Assembly (NCBI RefSeq): GCF_947504105.1
Contig: NZ_CANNGP010000029.1
Span: 1-58,481, forward strand
Direction: 5' to 3'
Source: an uncultured Tateyamaria sp.
Lineage (GTDB): Bacteria; Pseudomonadota; Alphaproteobacteria; Rhodobacterales; Rhodobacteraceae
Length of the DNA: 58,481 bases
Numbering within the stretch: the stretch's first letter is position 1; the number at the start of each line of letters is the position of its first letter. A program made the position numbers and the translations under genes. Below are positions 18,917 through 26,765 of this stretch, one piece after another. Below the pieces are notes generated by a model that was given only the letters and a program-made list of their open reading frames with translations, searched no databases and was not told the DNA's origin.

Positions 18917-19206
18917 GGCGCGACCCTGCCGAGGCGGAAGATCAGCGGTGTCGCTAGGGACAGAAGCGGCAGGGCGAAGCTGCGGAAGGTGATCTGGAGG
19001 TTGTAGCCGATATAGGCAGGCCAGGAGTTGTTGAAGAGCAGCATGGTTTCAGAGAGTGGCGTGCCTTCGAAGCCCAAGGCGGTGTGGATGGCGGCTTGGG
19101 TGAGGAACAGGAGGGCGGTTGCGGCGAGGAAGCCGAGGAGGGCCCGGTGGAGGGGGAGGACGGTGCCGAGGATGAGGGCGGCGGCTGTGATAATCCAAAG
19201 TATCAA
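18913..19206 (-). CDS. Small multi-helix membrane protein (97 aa), TTG start
   Basis: Three hydrophobic segments: ILWIITAAALILGTVL, LLGFLAATALLFLTQAA and FALPLLSLATPLIF. The frame contains no usable ATG near its beginning; the TTG at 19206 has GGAGG placed 7 nt upstream, which decides the start. It overlaps the 98-aa gene by 4 nt. Upstream lies a 200-bp gap holding an inverted-repeat element, so this may also be an internal transcription or translation re-entry point. Confidence 0.65.
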   Translation of the reverse strand: MILWIITAAALILGTVLPLHRALLGFLAATALLFLTQAAIHTALGFEGTPLSETMLLFNNSWPAYIGYNLQITFRSFALPLLSLATPLIFRLGRVAP

Positions 19207-19256
19207 AGCACATCCTCCAAAACTGGTGCATCACTCGAACTGTAGGTGCCCGGCAT

Positions 19257-19394
19257 CGCCGGGCCGCGCCCGACCTCCCCCCCGGGAGGGCGCATTGTTG
19301 ATGTTACGCACCGAGTAGCAGTATTGCGTACTGCCCTTGCCTCGCCCCGCCCTGAGGCTGCGCACGCCCACCCGAGGTCGGGCACGGCCCGGCT
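19257..19394. repeat. 138-bp inverted-repeat element (MITE/REP-like), copy A
   Basis: Arms of 21 bp at 19257-19277 and 19374-19394 are reverse complements with two mismatches (core GGCCGCGCCCGACCTC against GAGGTCGGGCACGGCC). The interior holds smaller palindromes, CCTCCC/GGGAGG and GCAGTA/TACTGC. A GCCCGGC/GCCGGGC hairpin overlaps the left arm. Element B at 23655-23735 shares the order of these motifs when read in reverse. No coding signal is evident inside. Confidence 0.55.
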
Positions 19395-19405
19395 GACGTT
19401 TGCAA

Positions 19406-19936
19406 TCATTTGCTGACCCTCATCTCGTCCGGCACTTCATTTGGATCAAGACCAATAGAAGCCAGGGCATTCGCCCACATCTCGTCTATCATTCGAATGA
19501 CTGACGAAACGGTGTATCTGCGCTTGTTATAGTAGAGAACCCATTCAATTTGCGCCTCATTCGAGTAGATTTTCGCCAGTGGGTCGTAAGTGCAGAAGAG
19601 CCTCCAATACTTGTCCTTCGGAGGGAACTTCAACTGATCAAAGTGCCTTACACGATTTGCAATTCCGCGGCACATATCCCACGCCATTTCTTGAAAGAGC
19701 TGCTTGTCCAAGTCTTCCGCAATTTTTGGACAATCATGACGTATCCACTCCCGCATCGAATGAGCCCACAGGCAGTAACAAAGGAAGTCATCGTCACCTC
19801 TTATACTCGGGTCGTCTTTACTCGCCGGATATCGCGCACTCGCTTCCGCTCTTTCCTTCAGGCGTTTCATCCGGAGGAAATGGTTGGTCCATCCGCCCAC
19901 AGTATCGGCACTGTGAAAAGGGCCTCGGTCCTTCAC
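19406..19936 (-). CDS. Uncharacterised 176-aa soluble protein
   Basis: A charged, tryptophan- and tyrosine-rich protein with no signal or membrane segment. It starts with GTG at 19936, overlapping the TGA of the AAA+ gene (GTGA), so translation is coupled. A later ATG (residue 23) is possible. It is clearly less GC-rich than the cluster genes around it and may be a late insertion. A central helix (MAWDMCRGIANRVRHFDQLK) faintly recalls small HEPN-like or phage-associated proteins, but the family's Arg/His spacing is not met. No function assigned. Confidence 0.6.
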   Translation of the reverse strand: MKDRGPFHSADTVGGWTNHFLRMKRLKERAEASARYPASKDDPSIRGDDDFLCYCLWAHSMREWIRHDCPKIAEDLDKQLFQEMAWDMCRGIANRVRHFDQLKFPPKDKYWRLFCTYDPLAKIYSNEAQIEWVLYYNKRRYTVSSVIRMIDEMWANALASIGLDPNEVPDEMRVSK

Positions 19937-21867
19937 CCCTTCCCTCCCAAATACCGCTTCTTCGCCTCTTCCTGCCTTCCGAAGTCGCGCACCATCGCGT
20001 CAATCGCCACTTCATCCGACTTGTCCGCGTACCGGAACTCAGAATCCGCGTACCGGTTGATCTCCTGCACCACCATGTCGACCGTGATCGGCACGCGCAG
20101 CTCTTCGATCATCGCTTTCTTCTCGTAATAGGTTTTGAACAGGAACAGCTCAGGCGTCTCCATCCATTCGTCGGGCAGTTCGAAATCCATTGCCCGCACC
20201 TTGACCGCATCCGTGATGTTCTTGATTGCCCGACCCGTGAACCGCTCGTCCGCTTGCTGGATGCCCTTCAGATAAGTGCCGAGCTTTGCAATCGTATCCA
20301 ACTCACCGATATCCGAATGCACGCGGTCAAAAACCTCCATCAGCCCCGGTTCGTGCGGGCGGGAGTGGCTGTCGAAGCTGGCGGCGACGGCCTTCTTGAT
20401 CTCTTGAGCCGAGAACAGTTCGTGCGCGCCCATGGGGATGTCGTGGTTCTTGCCCATCAGGAGCGCGAGGATGTCGATGTAATCGTCGCGCGTTTGCGGG
20501 CCATCCACGAGGAACCGCGCCCCAGCCCGCTGGCGCAGGGCGTCGTCCACATTCTCGGGGTAGTTCGAGAACATGCCGAAGGTGCAATTGCCGCGCACGA
20601 CAGTGTTGGCCCCGGCAAAGCTCTCCATCAGCACCGCCGTTATTTCCAATTGGCCCGCCGACGACTGCCGGTCGCCGCGCTTGCCCGCAAGCTGGTCGAT
20701 ATCGTCGATGGTGCCGAAGCCGATGACGTTCGGGTCGATCACGTTATTGATGAATGCCTTGGCGTTCTGGCCCGACTTGCCCTGATAGCTGTCGATATTG
20801 TCGGTGCTCAGGTTCTGGTAGCGGAAGGCATAGCCCGCGACGCTGCAATAGTCGTTGATCAGCCCGGCCATCATCTGGATCAGCGTGGTCTTGCCCGTCC
20901 CCGGAGCGCCGTCGCCCATGAAGGTGAAGATGAAGCCACCCAGTTCGGCAAAGGGGTTGAGCCGCCGGTCGAAATCATAGGCCATCAGCATCTTGGCGAG
21001 CTTCATGGCCTGGTATTTGGCGATGTGATTGCCCACGACCTCATGCGGTTTTTTAAAGGTCATGGTGAGGGTCTGGGTCTTGGCCTTGGTCGCGGGGGTG
21101 AAGCCCTGGACGGTGAAGTCATCGGCCTCCACGTGCCAGCTGGCACCGGTGAACGGGGCAAGGCGCGGGGCGTTCTGGGCGCGCAGGGAGACCTTTTCCA
21201 TCAGCGCCTCGGCAAAGGCGGTGATGGTGGCGACAAGGTGCGTGTCGTCGGGGGCGTGCGTGGCGATGTCCTGATCCAGTTCCCAAAGGGCGCCGTGGAG
21301 GGCGGTCTGGCCGTTGTCGGTGAGGATCTCCTCGACCTCGCCGACTTCTGCCGTGACTTCGGTCTGGTGGGCAGAAAGCAGGTAGGCGGTGGCGTTGCCG
21401 AAGACGTAGAGGGTGATCAGCGCCTCAGCCGCCAGCAATTCGGCAAACTCGGTCTTGCGGGCGGCCGGTAGTGCCCCTTCGAGGTTGGCGCGTTTGAGGT
21501 CCCCAAGACCCGAGACGGAGGCATAGTTTTCGGCCACCGCAAGCGCGATGGAGAGAGCGCGACGCAGGGCATTGAGGGCCGTGGCTTGCACGGGTGAGAT
21601 CAGCGCATCGTCGTCATCCGCCCCTTCGATGGTTGCCATCAACTGCACGGCCCCGGTGGGCACGGTGCGGCGGGTGACTAGGCCCGGCGTGGTGGTGCGG
21701 AAGCGGCGGCGGGTGCCGATGCCAGAGGAGCGTTCGGCTTGCGGCGCGTCCTTGCCCTTGCCGATGCGGGGCGCATGGTCGAAGCCTTGGAGCATGGACA
21801 GGGCCATGGGGTAATGTGCCGTGATCTCGGCCTCGCGCAGTTCCATTTGGTCGGCGGTTTGGGTCAT
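19933..21867 (-). CDS. AAA+ ATPase of unknown function
   Basis: A 644-aa protein. Residues 1-310 are an unrecognised, mostly helical N-terminal region. The AAA+ module follows: Walker A GDGAPGTGKTTL (about residue 315), Walker B VIGFGTIDDIDQL with two acidic residues, sensor 1 Asn in GMFSNYPEN, a candidate arginine finger in ALRQRAGARFL, and a sensor-2-like FTGRAIKNI. All ATPase residues look intact. The ATG at 21867 overlaps the upstream lipoprotein's TGA (ATGA). It is the only energy-using protein in this cluster and probably its motor or remodelling factor. Confidence 0.8.
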   Translation of the reverse strand: MTQTADQMELREAEITAHYPMALSMLQGFDHAPRIGKGKDAPQAERSSGIGTRRRFRTTTPGLVTRRTVPTGAVQLMATIEGADDDDALISPVQATALNALRRALSIALAVAENYASVSGLGDLKRANLEGALPAARKTEFAELLAAEALITLYVFGNATAYLLSAHQTEVTAEVGEVEEILTDNGQTALHGALWELDQDIATHAPDDTHLVATITAFAEALMEKVSLRAQNAPRLAPFTGASWHVEADDFTVQGFTPATKAKTQTLTMTFKKPHEVVGNHIAKYQAMKLAKMLMAYDFDRRLNPFAELGGFIFTFMGDGAPGTGKTTLIQMMAGLINDYCSVAGYAFRYQNLSTDNIDSYQGKSGQNAKAFINNVIDPNVIGFGTIDDIDQLAGKRGDRQSSAGQLEITAVLMESFAGANTVVRGNCTFGMFSNYPENVDDALRQRAGARFLVDGPQTRDDYIDILALLMGKNHDIPMGAHELFSAQEIKKAVAASFDSHSRPHEPGLMEVFDRVHSDIGELDTIAKLGTYLKGIQQADERFTGRAIKNITDAVKVRAMDFELPDEWMETPELFLFKTYYEKKAMIEELRVPITVDMVVQEINRYADSEFRYADKSDEVAIDAMVRDFGRQEEAKKRYLGGKG

Positions 21868-22316
21868 TCCGGGCACCTCTTTATGATGTCGGTTTTGTCT
21901 TCACAGACAACGCGTCCCGTCTCGGGATCATAGGAATATAGGACTGGGGCTATACCGTGAGTTTGAAAATGAAGGACCTCGATCTGGTCCGTATCGATCT
22001 CGTGACAGACGCGCACGACGTCGACACCACCAACCCACAGCATGGCGGTGCTATTGGCTTTCTCAACACATTTGTGGGTCTCATTGTACGGATGGTTTTT
22101 TCCAAATCTTCTGGGCGCAAAACCACGCCGCTCCAGGAACGCCTGCAATCCATCATCTCCCCGAAGTTCCAATCGGTTTGCAATGCTCTCTGCCGTCGGT
22201 CGCACATTGACACTGCAACCGGCAACACCAAGCAAAACGACAAAAAGAGTTATGCAGCCTAGGCCCCGCCCCTTCCCTGTTTCAAAAAAATCCCCCCCGG
22301 AGGGCCGATCTGCCAT
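21864..22316 (-). CDS. Putative lipoprotein of the AAA+ cluster
   Basis: A 150-aa protein with hydrophobic segment CITLFVVLLGVAGC ending in a lipobox cysteine (about residue 34), so it is probably membrane-anchored and periplasmic. The mature part has four further cysteines (KCVEK, VCHEID, VVCEDK, KRCPE) that could make two disulfides. GGGAGGGG precedes the ATG at 22316. It overlaps the AAA+ gene by 4 nt. No family recognised. Confidence 0.65.
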   Translation of the reverse strand: MADRPSGGDFFETGKGRGLGCITLFVVLLGVAGCSVNVRPTAESIANRLELRGDDGLQAFLERRGFAPRRFGKNHPYNETHKCVEKANSTAMLWVGGVDVVRVCHEIDTDQIEVLHFQTHGIAPVLYSYDPETGRVVCEDKTDIIKRCPE

Positions 22317-22327
22317 GCACCCCTCCC

Positions 22328-23449
22328 TCAGTATCTCAGCACCCGCCCCGACGGGCTGACCACGAATTTGCGGACGGAGCCGAAGCCGGGCGGGTTCATT
22401 TCTTCGAGCGCCTGAAAGGCGCGTTGGGGTAGGACGATACTGCGTTCCATCCGTGTGGCCCCGAGGTCAGCGCCGCGGCCCGAGAAGGGGTCGAGGGCAA
22501 AGACCTCGCGTTCGACGGACGAGAACCAGCCCGAGCGTTCTTCGATCACGCGTTCGGAGTGCAGGTCTTCTTCGGTCCAGACCAGCGCCCAGTCCTGACC
22601 TGCGGGCGCACGCGCGGCTTTCAAAACATCTAGAATCGGCCCCGATTGCTCCGTGAAGGCCGAGGAATACATCGGCCCCGCATAGAAGCGGCGCAGGCGT
22701 TTGGGGTGGATGTCGTCGAAATCCTCGTCGAACCCTTTGGCGATGGTGACCAGCTTCAGCTTGCCAAGCGATTGGGCCATCAGGTGCGCTTGGGCTTCGG
22801 GCCAGCGGCGGGGGTCCTTGGGCAGGGCGGTGCGGCCTGTGTCCTCGACCTCCATCATGTAGATGACGGGCAGGTTCAATTCGGTGTCATAGACGGCCCA
22901 GTGGATGCGGAAGCTGCGGCGGTCGTCACTCAGGTTGCCGGTCCAGACGATCTGTGGGTCGTTGCGAGGCCAGAAGAGTTGTCCCTTTTGCAGGTCTTCG
23001 TAGTAGAGCCGCTGGGATAGGGCGAATTGCAGTTTCGTAGGCACCTGGCGATCGCCGATGATGACCTCGACCATCTGCTTTTTCAGCTCATCAGCGGTTT
23101 CGATGCGATCAAGATGGCGGTCGGCCTGCAACGCGTCGGAGGCCATGGTCAGCAGCTCTTCAGCCGCCGGAAAGCCGCTGTAGCGCGTGTCGATGGCGAG
23201 GCTGCCAAAGAAGCGGCCGGTGTCGCGGCCGACCAGCAGGTACTTCTGGCTGAGCGCGCGGAAGGTGAAGGTCAGTTCGGCGATGTAGCGGGTGAGGATC
23301 TTTACCTCATCCCGGTTCAGGTCGCCTTCGGCTTCCATCACACCTGCCACGCGGGCGAGGTGCCCGGTGATCGTTTCGAATTTCTTGAAGTAGCGGCGCG
23401 AGGCGAAGAGGTCGGTGAGGCCGGAGGTTTCGTGTTTGCTTCGGTTCAT
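22328..23449 (-). CDS. Conserved 373-aa protein of unknown function
   Basis: A soluble-looking protein with a helical N-terminal half (residues about 1-130) and a mixed alpha/beta C-terminal half with VWTGNLSDDRRSFRIHW and YMMEVEDTG. No signal peptide, membrane helix or catalytic motif is evident. Its ATG at 23449 overlaps the stop of a 59-aa membrane gene (ATGA), fixing the start. It lies 11 nt upstream of the lipoprotein gene. The operon position suggests a cytoplasmic partner of the AAA+ protein. Confidence 0.72.
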   Translation of the reverse strand: MNRSKHETSGLTDLFASRRYFKKFETITGHLARVAGVMEAEGDLNRDEVKILTRYIAELTFTFRALSQKYLLVGRDTGRFFGSLAIDTRYSGFPAAEELLTMASDALQADRHLDRIETADELKKQMVEVIIGDRQVPTKLQFALSQRLYYEDLQKGQLFWPRNDPQIVWTGNLSDDRRSFRIHWAVYDTELNLPVIYMMEVEDTGRTALPKDPRRWPEAQAHLMAQSLGKLKLVTIAKGFDEDFDDIHPKRLRRFYAGPMYSSAFTEQSGPILDVLKAARAPAGQDWALVWTEEDLHSERVIEERSGWFSSVEREVFALDPFSGRGADLGATRMERSIVLPQRAFQALEEMNPPGFGSVRKFVVSPSGRVLRY

Positions 23450-23625
23450 CGGTCATGCCCACCAAGTCCGGACCTGTCCGCGTCCATATTGAAAGCACCC
23501 AACAGAAGTAGCCCTATCAACACCAGAGCAATGAACGGAACAAAGGCCCACCATGCAGCACCAAATTTACTGGCAGCGAGAATACCCAGAATACCCACAA
23601 CGATAGATGCAACTTTCAAATTCAT
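23446..23625 (-). CDS. 59-aa membrane peptide
   Basis: Begins MNLKVASIVVGILGILA and has a second hydrophobic helix (FVPFIALVLIGLLLLGAF) before a short polar tail. The ATG at 23625 is used because the frame upstream runs into the inverted-repeat element and loses membrane character. It overlaps the 373-aa gene by 4 nt. No family recognised. Confidence 0.6.
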   Translation of the reverse strand: MNLKVASIVVGILGILAASKFGAAWWAFVPFIALVLIGLLLLGAFNMDADRSGLGGHDR

Positions 23626-23654
23626 AGGCGGGCCTCGGCATCCGCAAAAGCTAA

Positions 23655-23735
23655 GGGCAGCCCACGACCGCGGGTCTGGATATAAACAGCGCCTGAGTAG
23701 GCGGTCGGGAGCTGCCCGGCGCTGCCGCCGGGCGT
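23655..23735. repeat. Inverted-repeat element (MITE/REP-like), copy B
   Basis: Arms GGGCAGCCCACGACCGC (23655-23671) and GCGGTCGGGAGCTGCCC (23701-23717) are reverse complements at 15 of 17 positions, followed by a GCCCGGCG/CGCCGGGC hairpin (23715-23734). Read in reverse it has the same motif order as element A at 19257-19394: GCCCGGC hairpin, CCCGACC block, spacer, then ACCCG-GGTCG block. It sits in the 133-nt gap before the 59-aa gene. Confidence 0.55.
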
Positions 23736-23758
23736 AAAAGGCCAATTCCTAATCATCG

Positions 23759-24151
23759 TCAGTCATCATTTGAAGTTGAGGCTATCATGTCCGTTCCATC
23801 AGCATTTAACCGGTGAACATGCTTGTCCCAAAAACTATGCTGCACGTTTTTGAAAAAAACACCTTTGGACTTCGGATTAGACGCTGCCAAAAGATTAGTC
23901 TGGCGTATGGGTCGCATCATAAAACCGTGAATGAAACCAAAAAAGGCACCGACTCCGCACAAGAAAATCACGGAGATATAGTTTCCGAAACTTGGGTCAT
24001 TAAAAGCCCGTTTCAGTGCAGGGATGTCGCTGTGCACCTCACGTTCTCCCCCAGTAAAAACAAGCAGGCTGACGAAAAAAGTCGCCGCCAAGAACCAGAC
24101 TGCGCCAGTCACCATACCTGACCTGAACTGCAGCGGATTAATGTAGATCAT
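23759..24151 (-). CDS. Two-helix membrane protein (130 aa)
   Basis: Two hydrophobic segments (VTGAVWFLAATFFVSLLVF and YISVIFLCGVGAFFGFIHG) separated by a polar loop, followed by a cytoplasmic C-terminal tail. The ATG at 24151 overlaps the coiled-coil gene's TGA (ATGA). It is AT-richer than its neighbours. It could be the membrane anchor of the coiled-coil protein, but no family is recognised. Confidence 0.65.
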   Translation of the reverse strand: MIYINPLQFRSGMVTGAVWFLAATFFVSLLVFTGGEREVHSDIPALKRAFNDPSFGNYISVIFLCGVGAFFGFIHGFMMRPIRQTNLLAASNPKSKGVFFKNVQHSFWDKHVHRLNADGTDMIASTSNDD

Positions 24152-25224
24152 GCACCATACGCGTTGCTGTCGTGCTTCTCGACGATCTGGGCAAAGCGCC
24201 GCGCGAAGCGTTCATCTGCTTTCGCCTTCTGCTCCAGCACGTCGCGGGCAAAGACCATCTGGTCTTCGTGTGCTTCCAGCATGTCGGCCATGCGGGCGTT
24301 GGTGGCGGCACCGATCCCGGCCATGGCGGTTTGCGCTTCCTGGTCCGTCTTCACGCCGATCTCGTTGATGCGGTGGGCGACGTCCTGTTGCTGGGCCGTT
24401 TTCAGCGACTTCGTGAGCGCATCATAGAGCACCACGCGCTGTTTGGTGTCTGTTTGCAGCTTGTTGATCAGCACCATCTGGGTTGCAGCCTGGTTCTGGA
24501 GCGAGTCCACCCAGGTTTTACCCTTCTCGATATAGCGTTCGAGGGTCTGGGACTGGGCCACCTTGACCTGTTCGTCCTGCACCATCTCGTTGTATTTCGA
24601 GTTCATGTCGGCCAGTTCCGTCTCAAGCGCGGTGCGCTTGGCGGCGTCGGTTTCGGACGCGATCTTGTTTTCCAGCGTGATGATCTGTGGGTCCATCGCC
24701 TGGATGTCCCCTTGCAGGGCCGACAGTTCCTGCACGGTGAATTCGCGCTCGTCCAGCGTTTCGGTCAGGTTCGCTTCGACCTTGGTTTTCTGCTCTTCCA
24801 GCATGGTCAGCTGGCCTTGCAGCAGTTGCACGATGACGTCGGATTTCGAGATCAGGTCCTGCAGCTTGTCGTCAATCGACGCCGCGCGCACACGTTCCTG
24901 CCGCATGGATTCCGACTTGGCCTTGGCAAAGATGCCAACAAGGCTTTCCCAGCCCGTCTTGGACCGCATTTCGTCAAAATCCTTGGAGAACGCGGCGGTC
25001 ACGTCGTCGAGGCCCATAATCAGCTCTGCGATGTTGGCGTTCATCACGTCAGTATGGGCATGTACGTCTTCCAGCGTGGCATTTTCGATATCCATCGAAA
25101 TGTCATCGCCTGATTTCATCTTGGCGCGCGCCATTTCGATCCGGCTGGTCAGTTCGGCGATCTTTTCTTGCGCCTCTGCCACCTGGGATTGAGATTCCTC
25201 AACCTGGCTCGCGAAATCCGCCAT
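24148..25224 (-). CDS. Long coiled-coil protein, faintly TelA-like
   Basis: A 358-aa protein that is almost wholly helical, rich in Glu, Gln, Lys and Ala with heptad-like spacing, and lacks Pro, signal and membrane segments. The middle and C-terminal parts (EEQKTKVEANLTETLDERE; VLYDALTKSLKTAQQQDV) recall the layout of toxic-anion-resistance protein TelA, but I see no decisive signature. The ATG at 25224 follows GGAAAGGA. It is the first gene of the cluster and could form a filament or scaffold acted on by the AAA+ ATPase. Confidence 0.72.
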   Translation of the reverse strand: MADFASQVEESQSQVAEAQEKIAELTSRIEMARAKMKSGDDISMDIENATLEDVHAHTDVMNANIAELIMGLDDVTAAFSKDFDEMRSKTGWESLVGIFAKAKSESMRQERVRAASIDDKLQDLISKSDVIVQLLQGQLTMLEEQKTKVEANLTETLDEREFTVQELSALQGDIQAMDPQIITLENKIASETDAAKRTALETELADMNSKYNEMVQDEQVKVAQSQTLERYIEKGKTWVDSLQNQAATQMVLINKLQTDTKQRVVLYDALTKSLKTAQQQDVAHRINEIGVKTDQEAQTAMAGIGAATNARMADMLEAHEDQMVFARDVLEQKAKADERFARRFAQIVEKHDSNAYGA

Positions 25225-25364
25225 GAAATGTCCTTTCCACTCAATGCGTTGCGACAGATATAGGCAATGTAACACCCATTTACATCTGTCTGCGTTCATA
25301 TTTGAGTGGATAGTTGCAAAAACACAGCGTCAAGGAAAGGCAGGCTTGTATCGAATGCAGATTA

Positions 25365-25390
25365 GCGACGAAAGCCTGTGCTTTCGTCGC
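25365..25390. repeat. Perfect 11-bp stem-loop between creatinase and the AAA+ cluster
   Basis: GCGACGAAAGC, loop CTGT, GCTTTCGTCGC. No T-run follows on either strand, so it is not a classical terminator. On the minus strand it lies after the creatinase stop and before the cluster's first gene, so it may end creatinase transcripts or bind a regulator. A TTGACG hexamer and a TGTAA-N7-TTACA dyad lie between it and 25224 on the minus strand. Confidence 0.5.
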
Positions 25391-25458
25391 CCACATGTGA
25401 AGTGGTCCGCCCTGCTGAGCGGTGCAAATGCGTGACGGGACAGGACCCGCCGCACCTG

Positions 25459-26667
25459 TCAGCCAACGACATTGCTGTCCGGTCCGTAGGGAAAGCCGGT
25501 GATGTTCTCGTTACCGTCCTCGGTGATCACGAGGATGTCGTGCTCACGATAGCCGCCGGCGCCGGGCTGCCCGTTGGGAATGGTCAGCATCGGCTCCATC
25601 GAGATGACCATCCCCGGTTCCAGCACCGTGTCGATGTCTTCGCGCAGTTCCAGCCCTGCCTCACGGCCATAGTAGTGCGAGAGCACACCGAAAGAGTGTC
25701 CGTATCCGAAGCTGCGATACTGCAGCAGGTCATGTTCCCGGAAATAGGCATTCACGCCTTCGGTGACTTCGGCGCAGGTTACACCGGGTTTCAGCAGGGA
25801 CATGCCCAGTTCGTGCGCGGCCACGTTGTGGTTCCAGATTTGCAGGCTGGCGTCATCCACCGTTTCGACAAAGAGCGTCCGCTCCAGCGCCGTGTAATAG
25901 CCCGAGATCATGGGGAAGGTGTTCAGGGACAGGATATCGCCCCGTTCCAGCACGCGGCCCGTGACCGGGTTGTGTGCGCCATCGGTGTTGATCCCGGATT
26001 GGAACCACACCCATGTGTCGCGATACTCGGCATCGGGAAAGCGTTTGGCGATTTCCATTTCCATCGCATTACGGCCCGCCATGGCCACATCAATCTCGCG
26101 CACACCCGCCTTAATCGCATCGCGCACGGCGTAGCCGCCTACGTCAGCCACCTGCGCGCCGTGGCGAATCAGGGCGATTTCGGCCTCGGATTTGTGCATG
26201 CGTTGGGTCATCGTGGTTTCGTAAAGGTCGACGGTAACGACAGGCTTCAGGAAATCCTCCATCTTGGCCTGTTGCAGCAGCGTGAGGTGGTCGGATTCGA
26301 CACCGATCACGACCCCTTCGCCCGTCACTTCGCGCACGGCGCGCCAGAAGTTGTCGCGCTGCCAATCGGTATAGGTGATGTTGTCGCCGTGGCTGCGCCG
26401 CCAGGGTTGGCCCGCGTCGATGCCCGCGCTGATGGTCACGCAGGCGTCTTCGGTTACGACACAGGCATAGGGGCGGCCAAAGGCACAGTAAAGGAACCCG
26501 GAGTAGTAGGCGACATTGTGTATCGAGGTGAAAACGGCGGCGCTGGCGCCTTGCGCCTCCATCCGTTCGCGCAGCTCGGTCAGGCGCGCGTCATATTCGG
26601 CGGCGTCGAACGGCAATGCGTCCTTGGTGCCGTTGTGAAAGCGGTAAAAATCGGGGCGAGCGGTCAT
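25459..26667 (-). CDS. Creatinase (creatine amidinohydrolase)
   Basis: A 402-aa M24-fold enzyme that hydrolyses creatine to sarcosine and urea. Long stretches match what I recall of Pseudomonas creatinase: SGFLYCAFGRPYACVVTED, TDWQRDNFWRA, WFQSGINTDGAHNPVTGR with the catalytic His, FPMISGYYTALERTLF, YGHSFGVLSHYYGREAGL and MVISMEPM. This is closer than to prolidases or methionine aminopeptidases. AGGAGGG precedes the ATG at 26667. The upstream hydrolase gene is probably in the same transcript. No sarcosine oxidase or creatininase is in the window. Confidence 0.92.
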   Translation of the reverse strand: MTARPDFYRFHNGTKDALPFDAAEYDARLTELRERMEAQGASAAVFTSIHNVAYYSGFLYCAFGRPYACVVTEDACVTISAGIDAGQPWRRSHGDNITYTDWQRDNFWRAVREVTGEGVVIGVESDHLTLLQQAKMEDFLKPVVTVDLYETTMTQRMHKSEAEIALIRHGAQVADVGGYAVRDAIKAGVREIDVAMAGRNAMEMEIAKRFPDAEYRDTWVWFQSGINTDGAHNPVTGRVLERGDILSLNTFPMISGYYTALERTLFVETVDDASLQIWNHNVAAHELGMSLLKPGVTCAEVTEGVNAYFREHDLLQYRSFGYGHSFGVLSHYYGREAGLELREDIDTVLEPGMVISMEPMLTIPNGQPGAGGYREHDILVITEDGNENITGFPYGPDSNVVG

Positions 26668-26765
26668 CCTTGACCCTCCTTTGCAGAAAGGTCCCGGCGT
26701 TCAGGACAGTTTGGGCTGGAAATGCGGGCGACGCCATCGCCCACGGCCACGTCACATCTGGCGCG

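Noticed and set aside
17370-18992. 540-aa plus-strand open frame opposite the 443-aa gene
   Set aside because: High-GC mirror frame; the minus-strand gene is coupled to neighbours at both ends and has better start signals.
19203-19409. 68-codon frame ending at the start of the 97-aa gene
   Set aside because: Runs through the inverted-repeat element and has low-complexity Arg/Gly/Pro content; more likely spurious.
19579-21471. 630-aa plus-strand open frame opposite the AAA+ gene
   Set aside because: His/Val/Arg-rich mirror translation; the minus strand shows Walker A/B and other AAA+ motifs.
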